The notes under the pieces: model-generated
What the model saw: the letters and a program-made list of their open reading frames with translations, nothing else
What the model was told of the DNA's origin: nothing
The model's database searches: none
In this document: positions 40,701 to 50,100 of the stretch, one piece after another
Numbering within the stretch: the stretch's first letter is position 1
How the letters are laid out: each line of letters opens with the position of its first letter
Source of the DNA: a virus
IMG/VR virus record: IMGVR_UViG_3300033144_005525
Coordinates: 125,402 to 189,401 of that record
Strand: one strand, 5' to 3'
DNA length: 64,000 bases
Position numbers and translations under genes: made by a program

Positions 40701-41899
40701 TGGGAAGGCCACAAGAACTGCCTCTGCTCAACATGGTGGATACGGCCGGGGGAATATTCACTCGACTCTCTATGGAAGAGCAGATTCGGGAGAAGCTGGC
40801 TACCGTACATGAACGTAGGCTGAAGGCCATCGAGCTGGGACTACCAACCAAGGTTGCCTACGACATGGCAGCCATTACAGTCATCCATTGGATCCTCGAC
40901 CAGATGGTAGGGATAGGGGAAGTCCAAGGGGACGTCATCGGAGTTAGCTCCGAGCTCGGAGTCGACCACAACCCAGACACCAAGAGCCAGTTCACACAAA
41001 GGCTGGCTCTATTCATCGAGAGCGGACAGGCGACAACACCACTAGCAGGAGAAGGTATCGATATGAACAAGCTCAACGTTCCACCCCCGCCCGGCATGGC
41101 TCCTCCCAACGGACAGCAGGCCCAGGCACCTCAGCAATTCAGCCCTCCGGCTCCTCCGCAGATGCCTCAGGCTCCCGGCATGGTTCCTGGCATGGCTCCT
41201 CCTGGAGTACCCATGGCAGCACCTCCGATGGCACCTCAAGCCCAAGCACCGGCGCCTCCGATGGCACCCCCGATGGCACCCCCGATGGCACCTCCCGCGG
41301 CCGCTGCGGCTCCGGTCCCTCAGATGCCGATGGCTCCGATGGCAGCTCCTCAAATGCCGATGGCGCCGATGGCTCCGGCCCCTGTCGCACCTGCAGTTGC
41401 ACCTGCAGTCGCGCCAGCTCCTGGTGGGGCCCCCATGAAGGCAGATCCCACCCGAGAGTGGAACAAGGCCCCCGCTGGCAAGAAGCGTCGTACGAAGGAC
41501 CAGATCAAGGAAGACGACGTCTACAACACCTGGGCAGCCACACAGGGCCAGGCTGCTGGAGGAGTTGCTCCCCAACCGCAGGCTCCCCAAGCTCCTCAAG
41601 CTCCTCAGGCGCCCGCAATGGCTCCTCCCGCCCCGGCGATGGCTCCACAAGCTCCCATGGCTCCACAGGCTCCCCCAGCCCCTGCCATGATGGCTCCCGC
41701 TCCGACACTCTCCGCTCCTGCTCCGCAGGCAGCCACCGTCGGTCTCGAGGAGCTCAGCGCCAAGTACAACCACATCCAGCGCCAGATCACCCTCATCGAC
41801 ATGTCCATGGCGGTGCTCCTGCGGTGGTCGCAGCAGAAGCCGGGAACTCCCACCTGTGAGTCCATCCTGATGGAGCTCGGGATCCCACTCCCTCAGTAG
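40700..41899 (+). CDS. Protein with long Pro/Ala/Met low-complexity linker
   Basis: A 399-residue protein from ATG 40700 (TAATG junction). Residues 1-115 form a folded helical domain (MEEQIREKLATVHERRLKAIELGLP is part of it). Residues 125-345 are low complexity built from Met-Ala-Pro-Pro and Pro-Gln-Ala units, interrupted by a basic KKRRTKDQIKED patch at about 260. Residues 348-399 form a C-terminal helical domain with GLEELSAKYNHIQRQITLID. Two folded domains on a long flexible tether suggest a scaffold or bridging protein in the replication complex. No family match is recognised. After its stop the -1 frame stays open to 42198. Confidence 0.55.
   Translation: MGRPQELPLLNMVDTAGGIFTRLSMEEQIREKLATVHERRLKAIELGLPTKVAYDMAAITVIHWILDQMVGIGEVQGDVIGVSSELGVDHNPDTKSQFTQRLALFIESGQATTPLAGEGIDMNKLNVPPPPGMAPPNGQQAQAPQQFSPPAPPQMPQAPGMVPGMAPPGVPMAAPPMAPQAQAPAPPMAPPMAPPMAPPAAAAAPVPQMPMAPMAAPQMPMAPMAPAPVAPAVAPAVAPAPGGAPMKADPTREWNKAPAGKKRRTKDQIKEDDVYNTWAATQGQAAGGVAPQPQAPQAPQAPQAPAMAPPAPAMAPQAPMAPQAPPAPAMMAPAPTLSAPAPQAATVGLEELSAKYNHIQRQITLIDMSMAVLLRWSQQKPGTPTCESILMELGIPLPQ
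41258..41293 (+). repeat. Three tandem 12-base repeats
   Basis: CCGATGGCACCC occurs three times without gaps (last copy ending in T), encoding Pro-Met-Ala-Pro. It lies in a wider low-complexity stretch at about 41080-41740 and could change copy number by replication slippage. Confidence 0.75.
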
Positions 41900-42060
41900 C
41901 GGTCTCGACCAACAACTCCTCAGAGCCGGGGCGGGATGCGGAACCTACCCGTCCTGCCCCGGTACTCTCGGCGGACCATGTCGAGAGTAGGCCGAGGCCG
42001 TACACAACGGGGCCAGACAAGAGTCAAATCGTAGAGGTCACCTCTGGTGAGCTGCGATTG

Positions 42061-42198
42061 ATGACTGAGGACCAGCTCCGGTGGACGTGCGACCAAGTAG
42101 GGATTGCTGCCAAGCCCAATTGGCAACGCAGCAAACTACTGACTGAGATCCTTCGAGCCTCTGTCAGTGCAGAGAACTACCACCATCGAATCCGTTAG
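42061..42198 (+). CDS. Small helical protein, 45 residues, or C-terminal part of a longer frame
   Basis: From ATG 42061, with GGTGAG nine bases upstream, to TAG 42196. The product is MTEDQLRWTCDQVGIAAKPN followed by a helix with many charged residues. The same frame has no stop from 41860 onward, yet it contains no ATG or GTG before 42061. Read upstream it gives a Pro-rich linker joined smoothly to this segment. It may therefore be a separate small gene or the end of a product made by frameshifting from the 399-residue gene. It converges with the minus-strand gene by four bases. Confidence 0.4.
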   Translation: MTEDQLRWTCDQVGIAAKPNWQRSKLLTEILRASVSAENYHHRIR

Positions 42199-42794
42199 AT
42201 CTTACCGACTATCATCCCAGCTCCAGTACCCATCAAAGCTTCTGGGATAATGGATGCGTACGTACTGAACGAGTCCTTCAAGTTCTTCCGGTACTTCTCT
42301 ACTTCTTTCTTCGAAGCACCTACTAGCTTGAGTTTCTTGCCTCCCTTACGGGTGGCTAGCCACTCAGACAACAGGGTGGGGGCTGCTGTTGCAACTGGTA
42401 GCAACAGCCCCCATTTTTTGCCCCTTGCTGCCAGTACTCCACCCAGGATGGCAGCCTTCCCTGTTTGCTCGAAGGCGTAGCGTCCTGTGGGGTGCTGAAG
42501 TAGACGACCTAAGAACTTCTTGTCCATCTCTGCATGGCCAAGCTCGTGTGCGAGAGACTCATAGTCCTTGCGAGTGAGCCCGATCATTTTAGCTTGCTGA
42601 TCGAAGTAGGCTCCTCCATGTGCTTCTGCAGCCCTGTCGATCTTGATCTTGACCTTGGGCTCAGCCGCTCGAAGTTTGTTCCACAGCTCTACATCTCGCT
42701 TGATCTCCTTGAGCTCAGCCTTGAGTGACGGCTGCTTGGCTGCAATCTTGGAGATTTCAGAGATGAAAGAAGCTATGGCGACTTCGGGGAGCAT
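42195..42794 (-). CDS. HELGH zinc-metallopeptidase-like virion protein with membrane segment
   Basis: A 199-residue protein from ATG 42794. Residues 9-18 include FISEISKIA, the N-terminal motif also seen at 524-718 and 21671-22258. His83, Glu84 and His87 (LAHELGHAEMD) form a zincin-type H-E-x-x-H site; a third ligand is not certain. Residues about 112-150 (GKAAILGGVLAARGKKWGLLLPVATAAPTLL is split by basic residues) and the last 15 (ALMGTGAGMIVG) are hydrophobic and probably membrane-inserting. It may be a peptidase that acts in the virion or on a membrane at entry, but activity is inferred. It is the last gene of the minus-strand tail block. Confidence 0.6.
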   Translation of the reverse strand: MLPEVAIASFISEISKIAAKQPSLKAELKEIKRDVELWNKLRAAEPKVKIKIDRAAEAHGGAYFDQQAKMIGLTRKDYESLAHELGHAEMDKKFLGRLLQHPTGRYAFEQTGKAAILGGVLAARGKKWGLLLPVATAAPTLLSEWLATRKGGKKLKLVGASKKEVEKYRKNLKDSFSTYASIIPEALMGTGAGMIVGKI

Positions 42795-42979
42795 CAGTCT
42801 TCTTGTATCAGACCCATGGAGATGGCTACGGTCTTGAGCAGTTCGTCTTTGTCGGAAGTCTTGAGCTGATTGAACTTCTTGCTCTTCATGACTCCGTGCC
42901 TACTTCTCTTGTCCCTCTTCTTCAGACTCCTGGTGCTCCAGTCTGCAGGTAAGTCTTGCTTAGTCGTAGCAAATCTCAC
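42794..42979 (-). CDS. Small basic protein, 61 residues
   Basis: Starts at GTG 42979, overlapping the upstream stop (GTGA), and ends on the first base of the next start. It is strongly basic in the first two thirds (LKKRDKRSRHGVMKSKK) and helical at the end (DELLKTVAISMGLIQED). No Cys or membrane segment. Coupled translation on both sides supports it as a real gene. Function unknown. Confidence 0.5.
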   Translation of the reverse strand: MRFATTKQDLPADWSTRSLKKRDKRSRHGVMKSKKFNQLKTSDKDELLKTVAISMGLIQED

Positions 42980-43383
42980 GCTTCACCCCCAACAGGTGCT
43001 TTGGAGATAGGCGTACGTACTGTCTGAAACACTCGGACCTCTCCCTCGTCCAAAGATTTGACGTTCTTTGGAAGCTCTGCCTCGAAGATTCCGTACAGAG
43101 GTTTCATATTTGGATCTCTCCAGTCGTAGTTACTCTCTCCCTCTTCGATTGAGAACATCAGTACGTGGACTTCTCCCGAACTTAGATCGAGGTACAAGGA
43201 GCCGTCTATAAACTGACGCTTGCTCACTGGTACTACTGTGTACTCTTCATCATCCGTGAGTAGGTAGTCTTGCCCATCTACTCGGAACGATCCTTTTCGA
43301 ACAACAATCCGTAGACCAGCGATATCTACCTGCAATCCTATTAGGGAGTTCCCAGAAGTCTGCTCCTTTACTTGGACTGGCAT
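42976..43383 (-). CDS. Putative tail-associated protein, 135 residues
   Basis: The start is set at ATG 43383 (MPVQVKEQ), which overlaps the stop of the preceding gene (TGATG); an upstream in-frame start at 43419 lies inside that gene. Residues 12-110 form beta strands (GLQVDIAGLRIVVRKGSFRV, GSLYLDLSSGEVHVLMFSI). The end is polar. It resembles small beta-rich tail-fibre attachment or chaperone-type proteins, but no family is recognised. It lies immediately downstream of a 1023-residue fibre-like protein. Confidence 0.55.
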   Translation of the reverse strand: MPVQVKEQTSGNSLIGLQVDIAGLRIVVRKGSFRVDGQDYLLTDDEEYTVVPVSKRQFIDGSLYLDLSSGEVHVLMFSIEEGESNYDWRDPNMKPLYGIFEAELPKNVKSLDEGEVRVFQTVRTPISKAPVGGEA

Positions 43384-46300
43384 CAGTTCTGCTCCCCAAT
43401 TACGATCACCCAAATACATTGAGTGGCTCCCGCTCCATCCAGAGTTATGTCGGCTCCTGCACTGTCCTTTGCAGTGAGATCAAATCGAGATGACAGTTGA
43501 GCAGATGGATCTGCTTGTAGGCTCATGAAAACAGGAGCTTGTCCTCCCATAGCTATGATCGCATAGTCAGCGCTGTTCATATCAGCAGCTAAGGTGACTC
43601 GTAGATCATCTCCAGAGTAAGCTACAGACGTTATGTTCAACGCCTCGGCTAGGTTTGGGGTAGTGGCTGGCAAAAAGACCTTAGCCCAAGCCTTTATGAT
43701 GCCTTTGCCATACAGCCTATTAGTGACCGAAGTACCGCTCCCTGGATTAGTAGCGGTTCCAGCATCTAGATCTAGGAATCCTGTTGCGAAGTTCAGTTGG
43801 TTTGAGTTGGCGGCAAGGTAGATATCACTCTGAAAATCGAGGATGGACTCAGTGGTCCACTTGTCTGCTGCGCCTGACACACCATCCAACCAAGGACTGG
43901 TATCAGAAACCAGCTTGAACCAGAAGGTAAGTCTCCCCCGCACGAACTCGAACTTGCTGGAGTTCACACCAGCGTCTTCTCGGAACCATTTATAGGTCCC
44001 TGCGTCATCTCTCCACTCTGCGTTGTATGTCAGCTCGAAGAACTCAGCGTCGAGAGTGCCACCTCTATCGATGTAGATGCGCCACTTGGCATCGACGTCC
44101 CCCATCTCCATTATCAGGGTCTTCGCGCCTGCTCCTCGAGCACTAGGAGCTGTCGGTACTACAAATCTGGGACCGGATGCAGAGGACAGGCTACCTAGTA
44201 GGGCCGATCCTATTGTCAGTAGTCCTGTGATATCGGCGCTGCCTGTGAGATCGAACGATCCTGTCTGGTCGACGTTACCGACCATCGTCATCAGGAACGT
44301 AGATAGATCGAACAGAACGTTGTCGCCACTCCAGGCAGAATCTATCCAAGGACTGGCAGATGGTATGTGGTACTGGAGATTGAAATTGGTGAGGGTCAGG
44401 GAAAGCTTGGTGGCATTCTTCGCTTGATCATCTGCAGCCCAGTCGGAACCTCTCCACCGAGCATTGATGGTTAGTTCGAAGCCTTCCGTCGATCGATAGA
44501 GACGGGTGTAGATGAACGGCCACCCAGGAGATGCCGAGACAGCATTCTGCGCCGACCACATCAATTGTCGGTCGGAGGGAACACCTGTGGATCGAAGAGC
44601 TGCCTTAGGGTCTGCGTTATTGAGACCTACGTCGAGCGTTACATCATCGAACGTCTGGTCTTCAGTGACTGTGTTTGCTCGGTCTAGTTTGAGCCAGTCG
44701 GTAGCGAGCTCGTTCAGCTGTGCCCTGAGGTTACCTGCAGCCAAATCTGCAGTAGCCAACGCACTGATCTTGGCGACTCCATCGATCCCAGCTCCCGCCA
44801 GGTCAATGAGCATCTTGTCCAGCTGACCTTCGATGGTAGTTGCTGGGTTGTCCGTGGGACCTACAGGAGTATCCCCTGCTGTGTCTGCCCAATCATCACC
44901 ACCGCCGTAGGACAGTGCTCCTACGGATACATTGTTGATGTGGACTAGCAACTCGGCGAGCTGGTCTTCAACACTCCCCAAGGTCAGGGAATCTGGTGAG
45001 CCAGCTACTGCTGGGGCATCTACCTGATCTGCATCGTGACGCAGTCCGGAAGTGCCGTTGATGATGTGGTTCCAGATCTCCGTTAGGACTCCACCTTGGT
45101 TCGGGGACAAGCTACGGACCAAGTCACCGAGACCTAGATCTCTCATGCGGGCAGCAGAAATGCACCGCACAACCACTGCACCTGCAGGTACCCAAGAAGG
45201 TACTTCGAAGGCTACGCCGTCCTTGGCGGAGAAGTAGTCCCCTACGACGATCCTGACTGTCCCGTAGGTAGTTCCTCCTGGGAGGTTGTTGTTCAGAGCT
45301 CGAGGCTTATCAGAAGAGATGAAGGTCCCTTCGAATTCGCTCTTGGCTCGGACGGTTATGACCTCCTCGGACAGGACATCCACAACGATGTACTCACCAT
45401 TGTGGTTGAAGGGGGTGTTGTTGTCGGCCGCCTCGACGATTGCAGTATCTCCAGGCTGCGCTCCATTCGTCTGGAACAATGCACCTGTAGCTACGATGAG
45501 GTCTCCTCGAATGGAGGTGACTGTTACTGCAGCCTGCTTGTCCTTATCGGAGACAGTGGGGCCGAAGATCGACTTGCCATCGGGAGTTCCCCAGGCAGCA
45601 AAGCTGGAGGCGTTGTCTAGGGCAGGGCTACCTGTGCCGGCTGCCTCGAAGTAGACATCCAGTACTCTGCCGTGCCTCTCCGTAGCTTCGTCGAGCTTGA
45701 TCAGTGGAGAGTCATTGGCATCGACTATCTGAACCACTGAGTCCAGCTCGTTGGCGGCTGGGGTGGTGGCAGTGACTCCGTACCCGTTGATGGGTATGCG
45801 GAGATCCGCATCCACCACGTAGACGACTTTCTTTCCGCTCCCTGCATGAACTACGACAGAGCCAGCGAACTCTTTGGCAGTGGGTACCAAAACGTCCAGG
45901 GACTTGAGGACCCGTGTCGTCTCCAACAGAGACCCAGCGAGAGCTCGGTTCAAGGAGCTCGACTTGAGGTCTTCGTCTCCGGAGATCAGGGAGGTGCCCT
46001 GTGGATTGTCTTGACCCTGCTGAACTCCTGAAGGAGATGTGGCGATCTCTCCAGCAAAGCTCTTGGACCCGGGCTCTGGGCTGAGTGTGAAGCCGAGCAA
46101 GGCTGCAGCCGACCCGCTGAGTATCTCGAGGGTGTTCTTGTTACCTCCATTGAGGTTGCGGAGTACAACGTACCCGTTCTCTTCGAACCCCTCTAGGTTG
46201 GCTCCACTTACCGCATTGATCTCTGCGAGGGCTACATCGAGGTCATCGGACGTGAAGTTGATGACCAAGTTCCCTACGGGAGTTACATCGACCGTAAGGG

Positions 46301-46454
46301 ATGTGCCAGACAGACCTGTGAAGTGTGGCTCTGCGTTGGTTCCGTCTGGGTCCGCACGACGTATCGACCCACGGATAGCAGGGTTCGCATTCCTGAGTAG
46401 GCTCGTGTTACCCAGGACGTGTTCGAAGCTGTACTTTGATTCTCCGGACGACAT
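43383..46454 (-). CDS. Large tail fibre or baseplate-associated structural protein
   Basis: A 1023-residue protein from ATG 46454. The composition is typical of phage fibres: rich in Gly, Ala, Ser, Thr, Asp and Asn, few Cys, many short beta strands. Residues about 45-110 include VDVTPVGNLVINFTSDDLDVAL. Residues 500-620 contain helical repeats near a stretch beginning LDKMLIDLAGAG. Two similar later segments hold SPWIDSAWSGDNVLFDLSTF and SPWLDGVSGAADKWTTESIL, each after a W-R-x-D/G region, suggesting an internal duplication (about 640-720 and 790-870). The C terminus is beta-rich. It is probably part of the tail tip or a host-contact fibre. No chaperone or enzymatic domain is visible. Confidence 0.6.
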   Translation of the reverse strand: MSSGESKYSFEHVLGNTSLLRNANPAIRGSIRRADPDGTNAEPHFTGLSGTSLTVDVTPVGNLVINFTSDDLDVALAEINAVSGANLEGFEENGYVVLRNLNGGNKNTLEILSGSAAALLGFTLSPEPGSKSFAGEIATSPSGVQQGQDNPQGTSLISGDEDLKSSSLNRALAGSLLETTRVLKSLDVLVPTAKEFAGSVVVHAGSGKKVVYVVDADLRIPINGYGVTATTPAANELDSVVQIVDANDSPLIKLDEATERHGRVLDVYFEAAGTGSPALDNASSFAAWGTPDGKSIFGPTVSDKDKQAAVTVTSIRGDLIVATGALFQTNGAQPGDTAIVEAADNNTPFNHNGEYIVVDVLSEEVITVRAKSEFEGTFISSDKPRALNNNLPGGTTYGTVRIVVGDYFSAKDGVAFEVPSWVPAGAVVVRCISAARMRDLGLGDLVRSLSPNQGGVLTEIWNHIINGTSGLRHDADQVDAPAVAGSPDSLTLGSVEDQLAELLVHINNVSVGALSYGGGDDWADTAGDTPVGPTDNPATTIEGQLDKMLIDLAGAGIDGVAKISALATADLAAGNLRAQLNELATDWLKLDRANTVTEDQTFDDVTLDVGLNNADPKAALRSTGVPSDRQLMWSAQNAVSASPGWPFIYTRLYRSTEGFELTINARWRGSDWAADDQAKNATKLSLTLTNFNLQYHIPSASPWIDSAWSGDNVLFDLSTFLMTMVGNVDQTGSFDLTGSADITGLLTIGSALLGSLSSASGPRFVVPTAPSARGAGAKTLIMEMGDVDAKWRIYIDRGGTLDAEFFELTYNAEWRDDAGTYKWFREDAGVNSSKFEFVRGRLTFWFKLVSDTSPWLDGVSGAADKWTTESILDFQSDIYLAANSNQLNFATGFLDLDAGTATNPGSGTSVTNRLYGKGIIKAWAKVFLPATTPNLAEALNITSVAYSGDDLRVTLAADMNSADYAIIAMGGQAPVFMSLQADPSAQLSSRFDLTAKDSAGADITLDGAGATQCIWVIVIGEQN

Positions 46455-47128
46455 TAGAACCTAATCTCCCAAGACACCTCGAGCACGAAGTTCTGGGTCT
46501 TGCTCAGTGGTTCAAAGATCTTATAGGCATTGGGAGATTGGAGTAGAGCATTGATCATTCCAATGTCCCTCGTCTCCGGATCGAAATCTGTCCCGGGATC
46601 CCCATCCGTGAACAGACCCGCCTCTGTAAGGATGACTGTTCCCCCAGTCGACAGTTCTGTTTCCGAGAACACTCGGGTGTATCGAACAGTGGTCCTGGAT
46701 GGAGACAAGGGGAATGTCGGGAGAGACATCTGCGACAGGAAGTCTCCACTGGCGTTGTAAGCCAGCGGGGTTACCAAGGAGATAACTGAAGAGACTTCCG
46801 GCTGACTACCTGTGCCGAACCCTATGTATCTGATCCGATCCCTACGCTCCCCCACAGAGGGAGGGCCATACGATCGGTAGCTCATGATCTGAGCTGAGTA
46901 TTCCCTACCTGTCAGGGTCCAGATGTTGTGACCCAACCTGTGGGATCCTGGAACGATCTTCCCTCGTTCCCGAGCGTACATGGAGAAGAATCCCTGAGCA
47001 GAGATGATGTCAACGGACTCGTTGAACTCAGCAACGCACTCGTCGATCTTCTCTTTGGAAGAACCATCCCGGACCAACATCCGGAGACGGTCATCTACGC
47101 TCACAGAATCACTGCCACGTACTCTCAT
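46454..47128 (-). CDS. Tail or baseplate structural protein, 224 residues
   Basis: Starts at ATG 47128, overlapping the previous stop (ATGA), and ends on the next start (TAATG). A charged helical N terminus (residues 1-45) precedes a beta-rich region with RYIGFGTG, TTVRYTRVFSETEL and GGTVILTEAGLFTDG, a pattern found in phage tail fibre-attachment proteins. The last strand LEVSWEIRF closes the protein. It lies between two giant structural proteins and is probably an adaptor. No precise family is assigned. Confidence 0.6.
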   Translation of the reverse strand: MRVRGSDSVSVDDRLRMLVRDGSSKEKIDECVAEFNESVDIISAQGFFSMYARERGKIVPGSHRLGHNIWTLTGREYSAQIMSYRSYGPPSVGERRDRIRYIGFGTGSQPEVSSVISLVTPLAYNASGDFLSQMSLPTFPLSPSRTTVRYTRVFSETELSTGGTVILTEAGLFTDGDPGTDFDPETRDIGMINALLQSPNAYKIFEPLSKTQNFVLEVSWEIRF

Positions 47129-50100
47129 AAGGTCTTCCTCCGCTGCAACCCGTAACGAATGCCAGACGGGTTTGTGACAGTGAGAGGCCTAGTGAGTCGA
47201 AGGGCAGTGACAGTAGGCAGTTCCTGAATGGGGAACACACCGAGACCGTACCCGATGTCCCTGTTGCTATCTCCGCCTTCCAAAATCACAAGAAAGTCTC
47301 CCGGTTCAATCCCAAGCGCGTCGAAATCTTCTGCAGATACTGTACCGACGTCGGCGGAAATGGCTGTAGTCAAATCTGAGCTCCCCACAGGAAGCTGCAG
47401 CTCCAATACTAGAGACTCGTCCGGTATACGGTCAAGAATCTCGAAAGATATAGGAGTCTCTGGGCGTCGCAGCCTATGTACTCTGGTGGGGCTAGTTGGG
47501 CCAGCCGTAAAGGCCGGCTTCGGTGTCACGTATGCCGTCAATGAGGACGGGTCCCAGTCCAGGACCTCATGGAAGAGTCCAGGATTGGTATCGGACTCTA
47601 TGCTGTCGCCCTTCTGCAAGAACGCAAGCGTATCTAGGTCCGATGACCCAGCAGAGAACACGACGGCGGCACTACCGGATGTGTAGGCCGCTGCATGAGG
47701 TTGGTCGGCTTCTAGAGCTCCGAAGAACCTGTCCTCGATCCCATCTCTTCTGATGATCCCGTTCGGATAGGTACCGGAGGGCTCCTCAATGGCTGGAGTT
47801 ACTTCGATCTCCTTGATAGCTGGAGTCACCTTCGTGACGGTGTATCTGCGACTGGCATCTACTGTGAGACCGTGGAAGGCAAAGGTATCTCCCGCAGACA
47901 CTCCAGCCGAGAACAAACCCTCATCCAACTCCACAAACTGGGACCCATTGGTTACCTCAGCAGTGGTTTGGAAAATGGGATTGATCACTGGTCGGAAGAT
48001 TCTGAACCTCTGCTCAACTGCGGTAGAGAAAGCTCCCACCAACACGGTCACAGTGTTGTCATCAGGGACAGTATCCACTTCGTATTGCCCTGAGTTCGGA
48101 CCCTCACTGATGACCAGGAGGTCGCCCGAACGAATCAGAGGGGAGTCGAAGGACTGCCCTGTTCCTGGGGTTATGAAACCTCCGATAACTGAGGTGACAT
48201 CTAAGCTGCTGAAGGTTGTGACCAGGTCTTCTCCAAACAAGTAGCTGGAGTACATGACCCCTTCCACTGTGAGGAAGCTCTCGTCTCCGGAACCTTGGTC
48301 GAACTTCACAGCCATGGGTAGTGAGTACGATGGGGTGTCGAACCACTCCAGCTCTCGCCCAAAGATGAGAGCATCACTGATCTCAACAGTGTCTTCAACA
48401 ATCTTCAACAACCCAGCAGACAACTTAGCGTAGTGAGGCTTCGCCCTCTGGATGAAGTTGGTTGTCTGATTCACATCGGATGGAGTAGTCACATCCGCAT
48501 TGATTCGAAGTTGGAAAGAATGGAACTGGGTGATGAGTGCTTCCAGACTTCCTTGTTGCACGAACCTGTCGATGGACTCAGGAGAAGACAAGTAGTCCTG
48601 AATCTCTACCCCCTTGGATAGAACAGCGAACTGTTCTACTGAATCCCCAACGACGTAATCAACACCTGTGGTCGGGTTGATGGCGATACCTGCTTCATTG
48701 GGAGTAGCCGGCAGAAACTCCCCTGGGTTGTCCTGATCAACTAATTGACGACCCTGTGGGTACAGATAGACGTTCGTGATTCCCAGACGATCTCCGTTGC
48801 TGTCTAGGGCATCTACTAAAATCCGTCCGAACAAAGAAGACCCATCACTTCTGATTCGGAAGTTCGGGTTGATCTCTGTGATGACTCCAGTGTTCTCGGC
48901 AAACGGAAGACCTAACAGAATCTGGGCAGCCAGGCGCAGGTTCTCATGCACAGGTCCGTTCGTTAGGGCGAACATCAGACCAGCCACAACACTTTTGTAG
49001 GGAGCCGTTACTGTCCCTCTCTCCAAGTCTTCACGTCGAACTCCTACCAACACACCAAAATTGGCTTCGATGTTTGGATCGTTGCTGAAGAACGTGAGCT
49101 CGGACCACAGTCTGGGAGGGGCTGGATTGTCCTTAGAGAAACTACCTGTGATGAATCGGATAAACTTACCAAGCACTCTCCGAGTGATGGTCATGGGGAC
49201 CGATGACTCGTTGGCTATAGGCTTGGGCTTTACCCTGATGTGCTCTGGATCTATGACACGGAGGATGGTGTAGATGACTGAGGTAGCACCGGATACAACC
49301 TCCATCGTGTCTCCTGGTCGAACACTCCTATCTACCAGGTCTCCCCTAGACACTTCGATCTCATCGGAGTCTTGGATCGTGTTGACTACTCCAGAGATCT
49401 GCGACTCGTCATCAACCACATAGTCTAGGTTCTCGACCAGGTTGTATGGGGTGTGGTCTATCGGGGTGACACTCCCATTCCTTCCGATTACCTGAAGCAC
49501 TCCATCTATCTCTCCGAGCTCAGGCTGTCGGATGAACTCCTGCAGCAAAGGGATGGAGAGAATTTCAGGGTCTACTGCGATCTTCGTGTTTCGAATGACC
49601 TGAACTGGACGGACCTTGATGACGAATGCTCCAAGATCTATCTCCGTCTCTGTGTTCAGCTCGGTCTCGAAGTTGGTGCTCCGGAACAAGTTGGACACCA
49701 AGACATCGCGGACAGCTTCAGCCTCCAGGGCGTACTGAAGGACTCCATTCACATCCCTCTCAAGTCCTGTGACTTGAAGAGTCTCGGCCAGGTCCAATTG
49801 AGCTTGCTCGGATAAACCAGAAGCAGCGGTACCGTCCACCAAATCATCGAGATTGAATACGAAGGATAGTCTCCCTCTGTCTACACCAACTACTTGGAAG
49901 CGGATTACGGCTGCAAGGTTCAGGTCCTGACGAACGATCTCCACCTCGAGTACATCGCCTACAGATACTCCCTGCAGCTCCAGATCGAACTCAGTGGTGA
50001 TGATCGTGGAGCTAAACCTCCAAGCCTGTCCCGCTGTGTCGGTTGGGATGTCCTTCACATCTGAGAAGAAGTTGCTCAGGTTATCGCTAGTCGGAATGAC

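Noticed and set aside
41860-41899. A standard -1 slippery heptamer for programmed frameshifting
   Set aside because: No X-XXY-YYZ heptamer is present in the zero frame of the last 13 codons, so the frameshift idea remains only a question.
41936-42034. A 32-codon basic frame starting at ATG 41936
   Set aside because: It overlaps the more convincing open frame ending at 42198, consists mainly of Arg and Gly, and has no downstream coupling.
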